This document shows positions 33,659-42,358 of a DNA stretch of 64,000 bases, in pieces (position 1 is the first letter of the stretch; each line of letters starts with the position of its first letter). The stretch comes from Pseudomonas lactis (GTDB lineage Bacteria; Pseudomonadota; Gammaproteobacteria; Pseudomonadales; Pseudomonadaceae): NCBI RefSeq assembly GCF_001439845.1, contig NZ_JYLO01000011.1, forward strand, positions 186,001 through 250,000. The letters are read 5' to 3'. The notes below the pieces were generated by a model. The model had not been told where the DNA came from and made no database searches. It was given only the letters and a program-made list of their open reading frames with translations. A program made the translations under genes and the position numbers.

Positions 33659-33670
33659 GTTATGCGTAAC
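33659..33670. promoter_or_regulatory. Candidate HmgR operator
   Basis: The palindrome GTTATGCGTAAC lies 41 bp before hmgA, next to two related blocks, ATTACGTTA (33654-33662) and ATTACGATA (about 33674-33682). Location between the divergent hmgR and hmgA genes suits repression of both. Confidence 0.5.
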
Positions 33671-33710
33671 TGGATTACGATAAATACAACTGACCCTCAG
33701 AGGACGATCC

Positions 33711-34994
33711 ATGAACCTCGAATACCTGTCGGGCTTCGGCAACGAATTCGCCAGCGAAGCCTTGCCCGGCGCGCTGCCGGTCGGCCAGAACTCGCCGCAG
33801 AAAGCCCCTTACGGGCTCTACACCGAACTGTTTTCCGGCACCGCCTTCACCATGGCCCGCAGCGAAGCCCGTCGCACCTGGCTGTACCGCATTCAGCCGT
33901 CGGCCAACCACCCGGCATTCGTCAAGCTTGCGCGGCAATTGGCCGGTGGCCCGTTGGGCGCAGTGACGCCGAACCGCTTGCGCTGGAACCCGTTGGACAT
34001 CCCGAGTGAGCCGACGGACTTTATCGACGGCCTGGTGGGCATGGTTGCCAATGCGGGTGCGGAAAAACCTTCGGGCATCAGCATCTATAACTACCGCGCC
34101 AACCGCTCCATGGAGCGCGTGTTCTTCAATGCCGACGGCGAACTGCTGATCGTCCCCGAACAGGGCCGCCTGCGCATCGCCACCGAGCTGGGTGTGCTGG
34201 ACGTCGAGCCGCTGGAGATCGTGGTGCTGCCCCGTGGCCTCAAGTTCCGTATCGAACTGCTGGATGCGCAAGCACGCGGTTACGTTGCTGAGAACCATGG
34301 CGCCCCGCTGCGTCTGCCGGACCTTGGCCCTATCGGCAGCAACGGCCTGGCCAACCCCCGCGACTTCCTCACGCCAGTTGCCCACTACGAAGACCTGAAA
34401 AAGCCCACACCGCTGGTGCAGAAATTCCTCGGTGAGCTGTGGGGCTGCGAGCTGGACCACTCACCGCTCAACGTGGTCGCCTGGCACGGCAATAACGTGC
34501 CGTACAAATATGACCTACGCCGTTTCAACACCATCGGCACCGTGAGTTTCGATCACCCGGACCCGTCGATCTTCACGGTCTTGACCTCGCCTACCAGCGT
34601 GCACGGCCTGGCCAACCTCGACTTCGTGATTTTCCCGCCACGCTGGATGGTGGCCGAGAACACCTTCCGTCCGCCGTGGTTTCACCGCAATCTGATGAAC
34701 GAATACATGGGCCTGATCCAGGGCGCCTACGACGCCAAGGCCGAAGGCTTCCTGCCGGGCGGCGCATCGCTGCACAGTTGCATGAGCGCCCACGGCCCGG
34801 ATGGCGAGACCTGCACCAAAGCCATCAACGCCGACCTGGCGCCGCACAAGATCGACAACACCATGGCGTTCATGTTCGAGACCAGCCAAGTGCTGCGCCC
34901 GACCCAGTTCGCCCTGGAATGCCCGCAACTGCAACCTGCTTATGACGCGTGCTGGGCCGCGCTGCCTGCCACCTTCAACCCGAACCGGAGATAA
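33711..34994 (+). CDS. hmgA: Homogentisate 1,2-dioxygenase
   Basis: A 427-residue iron(II) enzyme that opens the ring of homogentisate to maleylacetoacetate in tyrosine/phenylalanine breakdown. The N-terminus (LEYLSGFGNEFASEALPGAL) and the active-site block PPWFHRNLMNEYMGLIQGAY with Glu and His ligands are as in the family, as is SCMSAHGPD. It is the first gene of the catabolic operon, 4 bp before fahA. Confidence 0.96.
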   Translation: MNLEYLSGFGNEFASEALPGALPVGQNSPQKAPYGLYTELFSGTAFTMARSEARRTWLYRIQPSANHPAFVKLARQLAGGPLGAVTPNRLRWNPLDIPSEPTDFIDGLVGMVANAGAEKPSGISIYNYRANRSMERVFFNADGELLIVPEQGRLRIATELGVLDVEPLEIVVLPRGLKFRIELLDAQARGYVAENHGAPLRLPDLGPIGSNGLANPRDFLTPVAHYEDLKKPTPLVQKFLGELWGCELDHSPLNVVAWHGNNVPYKYDLRRFNTIGTVSFDHPDPSIFTVLTSPTSVHGLANLDFVIFPPRWMVAENTFRPPWFHRNLMNEYMGLIQGAYDAKAEGFLPGGASLHSCMSAHGPDGETCTKAINADLAPHKIDNTMAFMFETSQVLRPTQFALECPQLQPAYDACWAALPATFNPNRR

Positions 34995-34997
34995 CCC

Positions 34998-36284
34998 ATG
35001 ACTCAACCAACGCAGACCCGCAGCTGGGTATCCTCGGCCAATGGTCACGCGGATTTCCCCTTGCAGAACTTGCCCCTGGGCGTGTTCAGTATCAATGGCT
35101 CGGCACCGCGCAGTGGCGTGGCGATTGGCGATGCGATTCTCGACCTGCATGCCGCGCTGGACGAATTTTCCGGCGAAGCCCGGCGCGCTGTCGAAGCTAC
35201 GGTGGGGGGCCAACTGAACGCCTTTTTCGAACTCGGTCGTGGCCCCCGCGTCGCCCTGCGCGAGCGCCTGCTGGAACTGCTGGCCGAAGGCAGCAAGCTG
35301 CAAACCCGCGAAGCGCAAGTGCTGCACCGTGCCGCTGATTGCCAGATGCACCTGCCGGCCAAGATCAATGACTACACCGACTTCTACGTCGGCATCGAGC
35401 ACGCGCAAAACGTCGGCAAATTGTTCCGCCCCGATAACCCGCTGTTGCCGAACTACAAGTACGTGCCCATTGGCTACCACGGCCGTGCCTCGACCATTCG
35501 CCCCTCGGGTACAGAGGTGCGACGCCCTAAAGGCCAGACCCTTCCGGCCGGCCAGACCGAGCCGACCTTTGGCCCATGCGCGCGCCTGGACTATGAGTTG
35601 GAGCTGGGCATCTGGATCGGTCAGGGCAATGCCATAGGCGATGCGATTGCCATTGGCGATGCCGCCGAGCATATCGCTGGTTTCTGCCTGCTCAACGACT
35701 GGTCGGCGCGGGATATCCAGGCCTGGGAGTACCAGCCGCTGGGGCCGTTCTTGTCGAAAAGCTTTATCACCAGCATCTCGCCGTGGGTCGTCACCGCTGA
35801 AGCTTTGGAACCTTTCCGCAAGGCCCAGCCGGCACGTCCAGAGGGTGATCCTCAACCGCTGCCCTACTTGCTGGACAAGCGCGATCAGAACGCGGGCGCC
35901 TTTGATATCGAACTGGAAGTGCTGCTCACCACGGCTTCGATGCGTGAACAAAACCTGCCCGCCCATCGCCTGACCCTGAGCAACACCGAGCATATGTACT
36001 GGACCGTGGCACAAATGGTTGCGCACCACAGCGTCAACGGCTGCCAGTTGCAGGCCGGTGACCTGTTTGGGTCGGGCACCTTGTCTGGCCCGCAGCCGGG
36101 GCAGTTCGGCAGCCTGCTGGAGATTACCGAAGGTGGTAAAAAGCCGATTGAATTGGCTTCCGGTGAGGTGCGTAAATTCCTCGAGGATGGCGACGAAATC
36201 ATCTTGCGTGCCCGTTGCAGCCGCGAGGGCTTTGCCTCCATCGGCTTCGGCGAATGCCGCGGTACCGTGGTCGCGGCGCGCTGA
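34998..36284 (+). CDS. hmgB: Fumarylacetoacetase
   Basis: A 428-residue hydrolase that splits fumarylacetoacetate into fumarate and acetoacetate, the last step of the pathway. Recognisable features are the N-terminal SH3-like domain, KINDYTDFYVGIEHAQNVG with metal and active-site residues, PIGYHGRAST, LDYELELGIWIG, and SARDIQAWEYQPLGPFLSKS. Also called fahA. It follows hmgA by three bases, so it is translationally coupled. Confidence 0.95.
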   Translation: MTQPTQTRSWVSSANGHADFPLQNLPLGVFSINGSAPRSGVAIGDAILDLHAALDEFSGEARRAVEATVGGQLNAFFELGRGPRVALRERLLELLAEGSKLQTREAQVLHRAADCQMHLPAKINDYTDFYVGIEHAQNVGKLFRPDNPLLPNYKYVPIGYHGRASTIRPSGTEVRRPKGQTLPAGQTEPTFGPCARLDYELELGIWIGQGNAIGDAIAIGDAAEHIAGFCLLNDWSARDIQAWEYQPLGPFLSKSFITSISPWVVTAEALEPFRKAQPARPEGDPQPLPYLLDKRDQNAGAFDIELEVLLTTASMREQNLPAHRLTLSNTEHMYWTVAQMVAHHSVNGCQLQAGDLFGSGTLSGPQPGQFGSLLEITEGGKKPIELASGEVRKFLEDGDEIILRARCSREGFASIGFGECRGTVVAAR

Positions 36285-36296
36285 GAGGGCAGGGCC

Positions 36297-36932
36297 ATGG
36301 AACTCTATACCTACTACCGTTCCACCGCGTCGTATCGAGTACGTATTGCCCTGGCCCTCAAAGGCCTGGATTTCACCGCGCTGCCGGTCAACCTGCTGGT
36401 GCCGGCCGGCGGCGCCAACCGCCAACCTGGCTACCTGGCGATCAACCCCCAAGGGCGCGTGCCGGCGTTGCGTAGCGATGAAGGGGCGTTGTTGATCCAG
36501 TCACAGGCGATCATCGAGTACCTGGAAGAGCGTTATCCACAGGCGCCGCTGCTCGCCAAGGATTGGGTCGCCAGGGCTCACGAGCGGGCGGTGGCGTCGA
36601 TCATCGCCTGTGATATCCACCCGTTGCATAACTCCAGCACCCAGAACTTGCTGCGCAAGTGGGGGCACGACGAGGCGCAATTGCTGGAGTGGATCGGGCA
36701 TTGGATCAGCCAGGGCCTGGGCGCGGTGGAGCAGTTGATTGGCGACACCGGGTTTTGCTTTGGCGAACAACCGGGCCTGGCCGATGCGTTTCTGATCCCG
36801 CAGTTGTACGCGGCCGAGCGTTTCAAGGTGCCCTTGGCGGCATACCCACGCATCGGGCGGGTGGCGGCATTGGCGGCCCAACATCCGGCCTTCATGCAGG
36901 CACACCCCGCCAATCAACCTGACACCCCCTGA
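36297..36932 (+). CDS. hmgC: Maleylacetoacetate isomerase (zeta-class GST)
   Basis: A 211-residue glutathione-dependent isomerase that turns maleylacetoacetate into fumarylacetoacetate. The zeta-class motif YYRSTASYRVRIALALKG supplies the catalytic Ser and Arg; NPQGRVPALRSD and QSQAIIEYLEE form the glutathione site. Also called maiA. It is the third gene of the operon. Confidence 0.94.
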   Translation: MELYTYYRSTASYRVRIALALKGLDFTALPVNLLVPAGGANRQPGYLAINPQGRVPALRSDEGALLIQSQAIIEYLEERYPQAPLLAKDWVARAHERAVASIIACDIHPLHNSSTQNLLRKWGHDEAQLLEWIGHWISQGLGAVEQLIGDTGFCFGEQPGLADAFLIPQLYAAERFKVPLAAYPRIGRVAALAAQHPAFMQAHPANQPDTP

Positions 36933-36943
36933 ACCCCCTGTAA

Positions 36944-37058
36944 TGATCGTTCCTACGCTCAGCGTGGGAACGCCTCATGTGGCGCTCTGCGTCACGGCTC
37001 TAAAAACGGACGCGGAGCGTCCAGAGCTGTATTCCCACGCAGAGCGTGGGAACAATCA
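36944..37058. repeat. Palindromic repeat (CGTTCC(C/T)ACGC type), copy 1
   Basis: An outer inverted stem, GATCGTTCCTACGC at the left and GCGTGGGAACAATC at the right, encloses smaller palindromes (CTCAGCGTGGGAACG, GGACGCGGAGCGTCC). A second copy lies at 41030-41147. It separates hmgC from the transporter gene and could lower read-through or protect mRNA ends. Confidence 0.8.
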
Positions 37059-37079
37059 TAAAAAAACAGGTACCTTGCG

Positions 37080-38432
37080 ATGCACAATCAGATTGCCAGC
37101 TTTCGCGCGGCACTCGACGCCCGTCCGGTGTCGCGCTACCAATGGTTGATTCTCCTGCTGCTGGCACTGCTACTGGTCACCGATGGCTATGACGCCCAGG
37201 TGCTGGGCTATGTAGTGCCGGCGCTGGCCCAGGATTGGGGCCTGGAAAAATCCGCGTTCGGGCCCGTGTTCAGCGCCAACCTGCTGGGCCTCACCCTCGG
37301 CTCGCTGTTGGTGACGCCGCTGGCGGATCGGTTTGGTGTGCGACGCATTCTGCTGGCGTGCGTGCTGATCTACGCCAGCCTCACGGTATTGATGGTGTTC
37401 GCCAATTCCCTGACCACGTTGATGGCGGCGCGGTTTATCTGCGGGATCGGCATGGGCGGTGCGATGCCCAGTGCCATGGCGTTGATGTCGGAGTATTCGC
37501 CACCACGCCTGCGCACCTTGATGGTGACGCTGGCCGCCTGTGGCTTTTCGTTCGGCGGCGCGGCGGGTGGCTTTGTGGCGGCCGGGTTTATCGACAGTTT
37601 TGGCTGGCAGGCGGTGTTCCTGGCGGGCGGTGTGACGCCGTTGCTGTTGTTCCCGTTTCTGGTATGGCTGTTGCCCGAATCCCTGCCGCGTTTGCTGCGC
37701 GATGCACCGCCGTACCTGCGCTTACACAAGGTCACGGCGCGGATGCTGCCCGACTGGCAGCCACCGTCCGCCAGCGAAGCCGAGAACCGCCAGGAGCAGG
37801 GCAGCAAGCTGACCGTGGTGGAGCTGTTTCGCAACGGCTACGCGCGCCCGACGCTGCTGATCTGGGCGACTTTTTTTGTCAGCCTGATCCTGCTGTATTT
37901 CATGATCAGCTGGCTGCCTTCGCTATTGCTCGAAAGCGGCCTAGCGTTGAATGAAGCCAACCTGGTTACCTCCATGTTCCTGTTCGCCGGCACCTTGGGC
38001 GCCATTCTCATGGCTTGGTTTGCCGACCGTTTGAAAAGCAAAGTGCGGCTGCTGTCCGGCGTGCTGGCGGCGGCAGCGTTGTGCACCATCCTGCTGGGCT
38101 TGAACCACGACAACCCACGCTACCTGGTGGCCTGCGTGTTTGCCGCAGGGTTCTGCATCATCGGCGGGCAACTGACGCTCAATGCCTTCGCGAGCAACTT
38201 CTACCCGGCGCACGTGCGCGCCACCGGCACGGGCTGGGCGTTGGGGGTGGGGCGGTTCGGGTCGATTCTGGGGCCGCTGTTTGGCAGCTTGTTGCTGGCG
38301 ATGCATATCCCGGTCGAGCAGATTTTCTTCTTCTGCGCGATTCCGGCGGTGATTGCGGCGTTGTTGATTATTCAAGTGCGGGCGCCGGGAGCTAACACGC
38401 TGCATAGCGACGTTCTCAAACCCTCACTGTAG
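37080..38432 (+). CDS. MFS transporter, aromatic acid:H+ symporter family
   Basis: A 450-residue transporter with 12 predicted helices. The first helix holds the AAHS hallmark DGYDAQVLGYVVPAL, followed by PLADRFGVRRIL (loop 2-3) and GIGMGGAMPSAMALMSEYSP. By position after hmgABC it may import homogentisate, 4-hydroxyphenylpyruvate or a similar aromatic acid; PcaK-like relatives take protocatechuate. The stop codon TAG lies inside the REPIN at 38428, so the C-terminus (KPSL) may have been set by REPIN insertion. Confidence 0.87.
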   Translation: MHNQIASFRAALDARPVSRYQWLILLLLALLLVTDGYDAQVLGYVVPALAQDWGLEKSAFGPVFSANLLGLTLGSLLVTPLADRFGVRRILLACVLIYASLTVLMVFANSLTTLMAARFICGIGMGGAMPSAMALMSEYSPPRLRTLMVTLAACGFSFGGAAGGFVAAGFIDSFGWQAVFLAGGVTPLLLFPFLVWLLPESLPRLLRDAPPYLRLHKVTARMLPDWQPPSASEAENRQEQGSKLTVVELFRNGYARPTLLIWATFFVSLILLYFMISWLPSLLLESGLALNEANLVTSMFLFAGTLGAILMAWFADRLKSKVRLLSGVLAAAALCTILLGLNHDNPRYLVACVFAAGFCIIGGQLTLNAFASNFYPAHVRATGTGWALGVGRFGSILGPLFGSLLLAMHIPVEQIFFFCAIPAVIAALLIIQVRAPGANTLHSDVLKPSL

Positions 38433-38527
38433 GAGCGAGCTTGCTCGCGAAGCACGTCAACGATAACGCGGGCATCCTGGTTTAACGCGGTGCCCTTGCG
38501 TTCTTCGCGAGCAAGCTCGCTCCTACA
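38428..38527. repeat. REPIN overlapping the end of the AAHS transporter gene
   Basis: An inverted pair of TGTAGGAGCGAGCTTGCTCG REPs with spacer. Its TAG at 38430-38432 provides the stop codon of the transporter gene. Confidence 0.9.
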
Positions 38528-38540
38528 GTTGGGAGTTGGG

Positions 38541-39344
38541 TCAGTGCATTACTGAGTTGGGCGGCAGGTGCCCCAGCCGCTCGGTCAGGCGCAGACGCTG
38601 GATCGGGTCGTCGCTGAGCATCAACGCGTGTTCCAGGTCAAAGCGTTCGGCGCTCGGGCAGTCCAGGCGTTGATACAGGCTGGCGCGCGCCAGGTAGTCG
38701 GAGGCGCTGGCGTTGCCCAGTTCCAGTACGCGCTCGGCGTCCACCAGGGCCGCCAACGGTTCGTCGTTGGCAAGGTAGAGTTGGCGCAGGTTGCGCGACA
38801 GCCGTTGCAGGATCGCCCGTGGCTCGGCGGTCAGCAGGTGGTCGGCCTGCAATTTCAGCTTCTCCCCGTATTGGCGCGCCAGCAACTCGCGACAGTCATT
38901 AGGGTACAGGCGCCGGCCGCCGCAAGGGTCCAGCAGGTGATCGGCACCCGGTACCCGCAGCAGGAAGTGCCCGGGGAAGTTCACGCCGACCATGGGGATA
39001 TCCAGGCGCCGTGCCATCTCCAACGCGATCAGGCCCATGGCCAAGGGTTGCCCGCGTTTGCGTTGCAGCACCTTGTCCAACAGCGCGGCGGCGGGGCGCA
39101 ACGGCGTATGGTCATCCTGGGCAAACCCCAGGTCATTCATGCGTCGCAGCAGCGGCTGGCCGAGTTCATCCGCCGGTAGCAGGGGCATGCCCAGGCTGAC
39201 CTGTTGTTGCAGTGCACCAAGGTCCTGCAGGATCAACGCAGGTTGCACGCTGGTGTCATGCTCGGCAGCAATCCACAGCGCGGCTTCGAACAGCGCGGGG
39301 GGTGAACGGTCCAGGCAGGCGAAAAAAGCTGTGCGGGGGTTCAT
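38541..39344 (-). CDS. SirB1 family protein (transglutaminase-like with TPR)
   Basis: A 267-residue protein. The N-terminal half is the SirB1 transglutaminase-like fold (LLDKVLQRKRGQPLAMGLIA, VGVNFPGHFLLRVPG, LLDPCGGRRLY). The C-terminal part has TPR-like helices (LYLANDEPLAALVDAERVLE). Function is unknown; in many bacteria it sits near prmC/prfA, which is not the case here. It is a monocistronic minus-strand gene next to a REPIN. Confidence 0.87.
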   Translation of the reverse strand: MNPRTAFFACLDRSPPALFEAALWIAAEHDTSVQPALILQDLGALQQQVSLGMPLLPADELGQPLLRRMNDLGFAQDDHTPLRPAAALLDKVLQRKRGQPLAMGLIALEMARRLDIPMVGVNFPGHFLLRVPGADHLLDPCGGRRLYPNDCRELLARQYGEKLKLQADHLLTAEPRAILQRLSRNLRQLYLANDEPLAALVDAERVLELGNASASDYLARASLYQRLDCPSAERFDLEHALMLSDDPIQRLRLTERLGHLPPNSVMH

Positions 39345-39531
39345 CGAGTTCTCCGGCGTATGCCCCCGTTTTAGCCTTGCTGCGAATTTTCGTCCAGCAT
39401 CTTGAGAGATATCCCACGCGCTTATGTCGTAGATCCCACGAAAACGCGCGGCTTATTCCAGCGCAATCCAGCAGTTTTCTGCCGCAAGCCTATACTTGGC
39501 CCACTACCAGAAGTGATTCGGGAGCTCATTG

Positions 39532-40551
39532 ATGTTTGCGCTCATGCACAGCACCCGCCTTGAATCGCTGCACCTGAGCGTTGATCCGGTGACCGGCTTG
39601 AAGGCGATCATCGCCATCCACAACAGTCGCCTGGGCCCAGCGTTGGGTGGCTGTCGTTACCTGGCCTACCCTAATGATGAAACCGCCGTGGCCGATGCCG
39701 CGCGCCTGGCGCAAGGCATGAGCTACAAAGCCGCACTGGCCGGGCTGCCGGTGGGCGGCGGCACGGCGGTGATCATCCGCCCCGTACACGTGGAAAGCCG
39801 TGCGGCGCTGTTCGAGGCGTTTGGCCGTTGTGTGGAAAAACTCGACGGCCGCTTCATCACCTCGATCGACAGCGGCACCTCGGTCGCCGACATGGACTGC
39901 ATCGCCCAGAACACCCGCTTTGTCACCAGCACCACCGCCGCCGGCGACCCTGCGCCCCATGCCGCCATGGGCGTATTTGCCGGTATCCGCACCACCGCCA
40001 TGGCGCGTCTGGGCAGCGACAACCTCGAGGGCCTGCGCGTCGCGGTCCAGGGCCTGGGCAATGTCGGTTACGCCCTGGCCGAACAACTGCATGCCGCCGG
40101 TGCCGAACTGCTGGTCAGCGACATCGACCACGGCAAGGTGCAACTGGCCATGGAGCAACTGGGCGCCCACCCGATTGCCAACGACGCCTTGCTCAGCACG
40201 CCCTGCGACATCCTCGCACCGTGCGGCGTCGGCGCCGTATTCAACCGTAACAGTGTCGGCCAGTTGCGTTGCGCCGCCGTGGCGGGTTCGGCCAGCGCAC
40301 AACTGACCAACCTGGACATCGCCGACCAATTGGAAGGCCGCGGCATCCTCTACGCACCGGACTATGTGATCAACTCTGGCGGGCTGATCTACGTCGCCCT
40401 CAAACACGCCGGCACCGACCTGCCCGGCATCACCGCGCACCTGTCGAACATCGGCAGCCGCCTGACCGAAATCTTCGCCCACGCCCAAGCCGAAAAACGC
40501 TCCCCCGCACGGGTGGCCGATGAGCTGGCCGAACGCCTGCTGTACAAATAG
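39532..40551 (+). CDS. Glu/Leu/Phe/Val dehydrogenase family protein, catalytic Lys replaced
   Basis: A 339-residue protein of the leucine/phenylalanine dehydrogenase type, which deaminate amino acids with NAD+. The N-terminal substrate domain has ALGGCRYLAYPN and MSYKAALAGLPVGGGTAVI. The Rossmann part has VAVQGLGNVGYALAEQL and, later, LYAPDYVINSGGL. Lys66 (SYK) is kept, but the second lysine of the GGGK motif, catalytic in leucine dehydrogenase, is Thr78 here. Activity may therefore be lost or altered. ATG 39532 is preceded by GGGAGC; a TTG one codon upstream is less likely. Confidence 0.87.
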   Translation: MFALMHSTRLESLHLSVDPVTGLKAIIAIHNSRLGPALGGCRYLAYPNDETAVADAARLAQGMSYKAALAGLPVGGGTAVIIRPVHVESRAALFEAFGRCVEKLDGRFITSIDSGTSVADMDCIAQNTRFVTSTTAAGDPAPHAAMGVFAGIRTTAMARLGSDNLEGLRVAVQGLGNVGYALAEQLHAAGAELLVSDIDHGKVQLAMEQLGAHPIANDALLSTPCDILAPCGVGAVFNRNSVGQLRCAAVAGSASAQLTNLDIADQLEGRGILYAPDYVINSGGLIYVALKHAGTDLPGITAHLSNIGSRLTEIFAHAQAEKRSPARVADELAERLLYK

Positions 40552-40566
40552 GCCAGGCATTAAAAA

Positions 40567-40591
40567 GGCCCTGAATCCATGATTCAGGGCC
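40567..40591. terminator. Bidirectional terminator between the dehydrogenase gene and yebG
   Basis: A perfect 11-bp stem GGCCCTGAATC/GATTCAGGGCC with loop CAT. On the minus strand it is followed by a T run (AAAAA at 40562-40566 on the plus strand), so it fits yebG best, and it may also end the dehydrogenase transcript. Confidence 0.8.
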
Positions 40592-40606
40592 TGTTCAATT
40601 CGGGCT

Positions 40607-40867
40607 TTACTCCGCCGCCGGGTTCAGCAACTCGGACAATGCGTCCGGTTGGCTCTTGAACGCCTTGGCAAACACATCGCGGTTCTTCGCCATGTAGATC
40701 CCGGCTTCTTCCACCTGCTGCTCGCTCAACGACGGCACGGCTTTTTGCAACACCTCTGCCAGCAACTCAGCGAGTTCAAGCATCTTGTCATGACGGTCAG
40801 CTTCGGCTTTATCCATGAACAAACGCTCCAGATCTCGGCTGCTGCGGTATACCACTTCGACGGCCAT
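40607..40867 (-). CDS. yebG: YebG family SOS-response protein
   Basis: An 86-residue small protein matching E. coli YebG at its start (MAVEVVYRSSRD, then KAEADRHDKMLELAELLAEV). Its biochemical function is unsettled, but it is a known LexA-regulated gene. A strong LexA box lies 44 bp upstream of the start, and GAGGTG serves as ribosome binding site. Confidence 0.9.
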   Translation of the reverse strand: MAVEVVYRSSRDLERLFMDKAEADRHDKMLELAELLAEVLQKAVPSLSEQQVEEAGIYMAKNRDVFAKAFKSQPDALSELLNPAAE

Positions 40868-40910
40868 TCACCACCTCACATGCCTTCACGATAGTTGTCT
40901 TTTGCGACTA

Positions 40911-40926
40911 CTGTATTTATATACAG
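40911..40926. promoter_or_regulatory. LexA (SOS) box of yebG
   Basis: CTGTATTTATATACAG matches the gamma-proteobacterial LexA consensus CTGT-N8-ACAG, with the AT-rich centre, flanked by TA on the left. It is placed for repression of yebG. Confidence 0.92.
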
Positions 40927-41029
40927 CTAAAAGGATAAGCCAAACGTCGGGGTTTGGATAGTAGGTTTTTAATGTAGTTGGGAAATGGGAGGCTGAACCG
41001 GAAATTTCGCACAGCACGCTGAGGTTCTC

Positions 41030-41147
41030 GATCGTTCCCACGCTCTGCGGGGGAATGCATCCCGTGACGCTCCGCGTCACCCACGAGCAGGTCTGAGGGA
41101 CGCGGAGCGTCCCAGGCGGCGTTCCCACGCGGAGCGTGGGAACGATC
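41030..41147. repeat. Palindromic repeat (CGTTCCCACGC type), copy 2
   Basis: The outer stem GATCGTTCCCACGC pairs with GCGTGGGAACGATC at the right edge; inside are GTGACGCTCCGCGTCAC and GGGACGCGGAGCGTCCC palindromes. It is related to copy 1 at 36944. It occupies most of the 411-bp gap between yebG and psiE, which otherwise holds only the LexA box and the psiE leader. Confidence 0.85.
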
Positions 41148-41278
41148 GGGGGGAATTAAGTGCCTCGTATCATACGGCCACCATCTTATTCTCCAGCCCT
41201 GGCCTTTTTTCTGCATGCAGAACAACCGTCACGTCCACCCCGCATTATCCGGTCGAGCCGACCTAAGGAAGCATCATC

Positions 41279-41767
41279 GTGAAAATCAACTGGGCCGAAA
41301 GGCTGCGTCAGCAAGTACATGGGCTGGCCGAGTCGCTGGGTAATCTGTTTGTCGAGTCGTTCCATTACCTGGCGCTGTTCGCCATTGGTGCGGTGACCGC
41401 CTGGGCGGCGGTGATGGAATTCCTGGGGATGCTGGAGAACGGGCACATCAAGATCGATGACATCTTGCTGCTGTTCATCTACCTGGAATTGGGTGCCATG
41501 GTCGGGATTTACTTCAAGACCAACCACATGCCGGTGCGCTTCCTGATCTACGTGGCGATCACTGCGCTCACGCGTTTGCTGATCTCCAACGTGTCGCACC
41601 ACAACCCGCCGGACGTGGGCATCATCTACCTGTGCGGCGGCATTTTGCTGTTGGCATTCGCGATCCTGGTAGTGCGCTACGCGTCGTCGGCCTTCCCTTC
41701 GGTGAAGGTCGAAAGCCCGCGTCGCAAGGGCGAGGCGAGCCTGGAGACAGAGAAGGGCGAGCTTTAA
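41279..41767 (+). CDS. psiE: PsiE family phosphate-starvation-inducible membrane protein
   Basis: A 162-residue inner-membrane protein with four predicted helices (about residues 30-55, 60-80, 90-110 and 120-140) and a charged C-terminal tail. It shows the PsiE pattern LFIYLELGAMVGIYFKTNHMPVR in the middle. In E. coli PsiE is under PhoB control; I see no clear Pho box here. The start is GTG 41279 with AAGGA upstream. It overlaps the convergent DUF3509 gene by four bases. Confidence 0.88.
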   Translation: MKINWAERLRQQVHGLAESLGNLFVESFHYLALFAIGAVTAWAAVMEFLGMLENGHIKIDDILLLFIYLELGAMVGIYFKTNHMPVRFLIYVAITALTRLLISNVSHHNPPDVGIIYLCGGILLLAFAILVVRYASSAFPSVKVESPRRKGEASLETEKGEL

Positions 41768-42081
41768 AGCCCCACGCTGAAGGGCAGGGTACGGGCGGGC
41801 GGGCGCTGCAGGAGTTTGTGGCTGTCGCCGTCCGTCATCAGCTCCAGGATTTGCACGGCGCTGTGGCCCTGTTCGATGGCGATGCCGAACTGGATGCTTT
41901 GCACCAGGCGCTTGAGGCGTTGCGGGTCGTTGCGCTGTTCGGCGCTGATCATGCGCTTGGCCACTACGCCGGTCTCGTTCGAGAGGGTGAGCATGATGCT
42001 GCCGTCCAGCCGTTGGATGCTCAGGTTGACGCGGTATTGGGGGCTGAACGTGTCGGTGATGATCTGAAAAGGATTGTCCAT
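41764..42081 (-). CDS. DUF3509 domain-containing protein
   Basis: A 105-residue small cytoplasmic protein typical of Pseudomonas. It starts MDNPFQIITDTFSPQYRVNL and has LDGSIMLTLSNETGVVAKRM and QRLKRLVQSIQFGIAIEQG. No function is known for the family. Confidence 0.82.
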   Translation of the reverse strand: MDNPFQIITDTFSPQYRVNLSIQRLDGSIMLTLSNETGVVAKRMISAEQRNDPQRLKRLVQSIQFGIAIEQGHSAVQILELMTDGDSHKLLQRPPARTLPFSVGL

Positions 42082-42234
42082 GGTGCGTTACCGCCTGATA
42101 AGAACATGCAGTCATTGACGGCCGGTGTCGGGATTAGTTCGCATTGCCTGACCACTGGCCAAATTCCGTTTTCCTCGAAAGTTCTACAGCAAGGGCCGTG
42201 CCGTACAGCGATTTACCCGGCACAGAAATCCAAA

Positions 42235-42323
42235 TGTGGGAGCGGGCTTGCTCGCGAATACGGTGTATCAGCCAACAAATACTTGGCTGAAGGACCGCAT
42301 TCGCGAGCAAGCCCGCTCCCACA
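42235..42323. repeat. REPIN (GTGGGAGCGGGCTTGCTCGCGA type)
   Basis: An inverted pair of TGTGGGAGCGGGCTTGCTCG REPs with a spacer, between the DUF3509 gene and sdaC. Its right stem is followed by TTTTTT, so it may also act as a terminator. Confidence 0.9.
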
Positions 42324-42358
42324 TTTTTTGTGCTGCTTTTGGAGATCAGTGAGCTAAT

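Noticed and set aside
34515..36452. A 645-codon minus-strand frame opposite hmgA/hmgB
   Set aside because: It crosses two clearly conserved enzymes and shows no domain.
41148..41278. Pho box upstream of psiE
   Set aside because: No CTGTCAT direct repeats at the right spacing; phosphate control cannot be claimed from this sequence.
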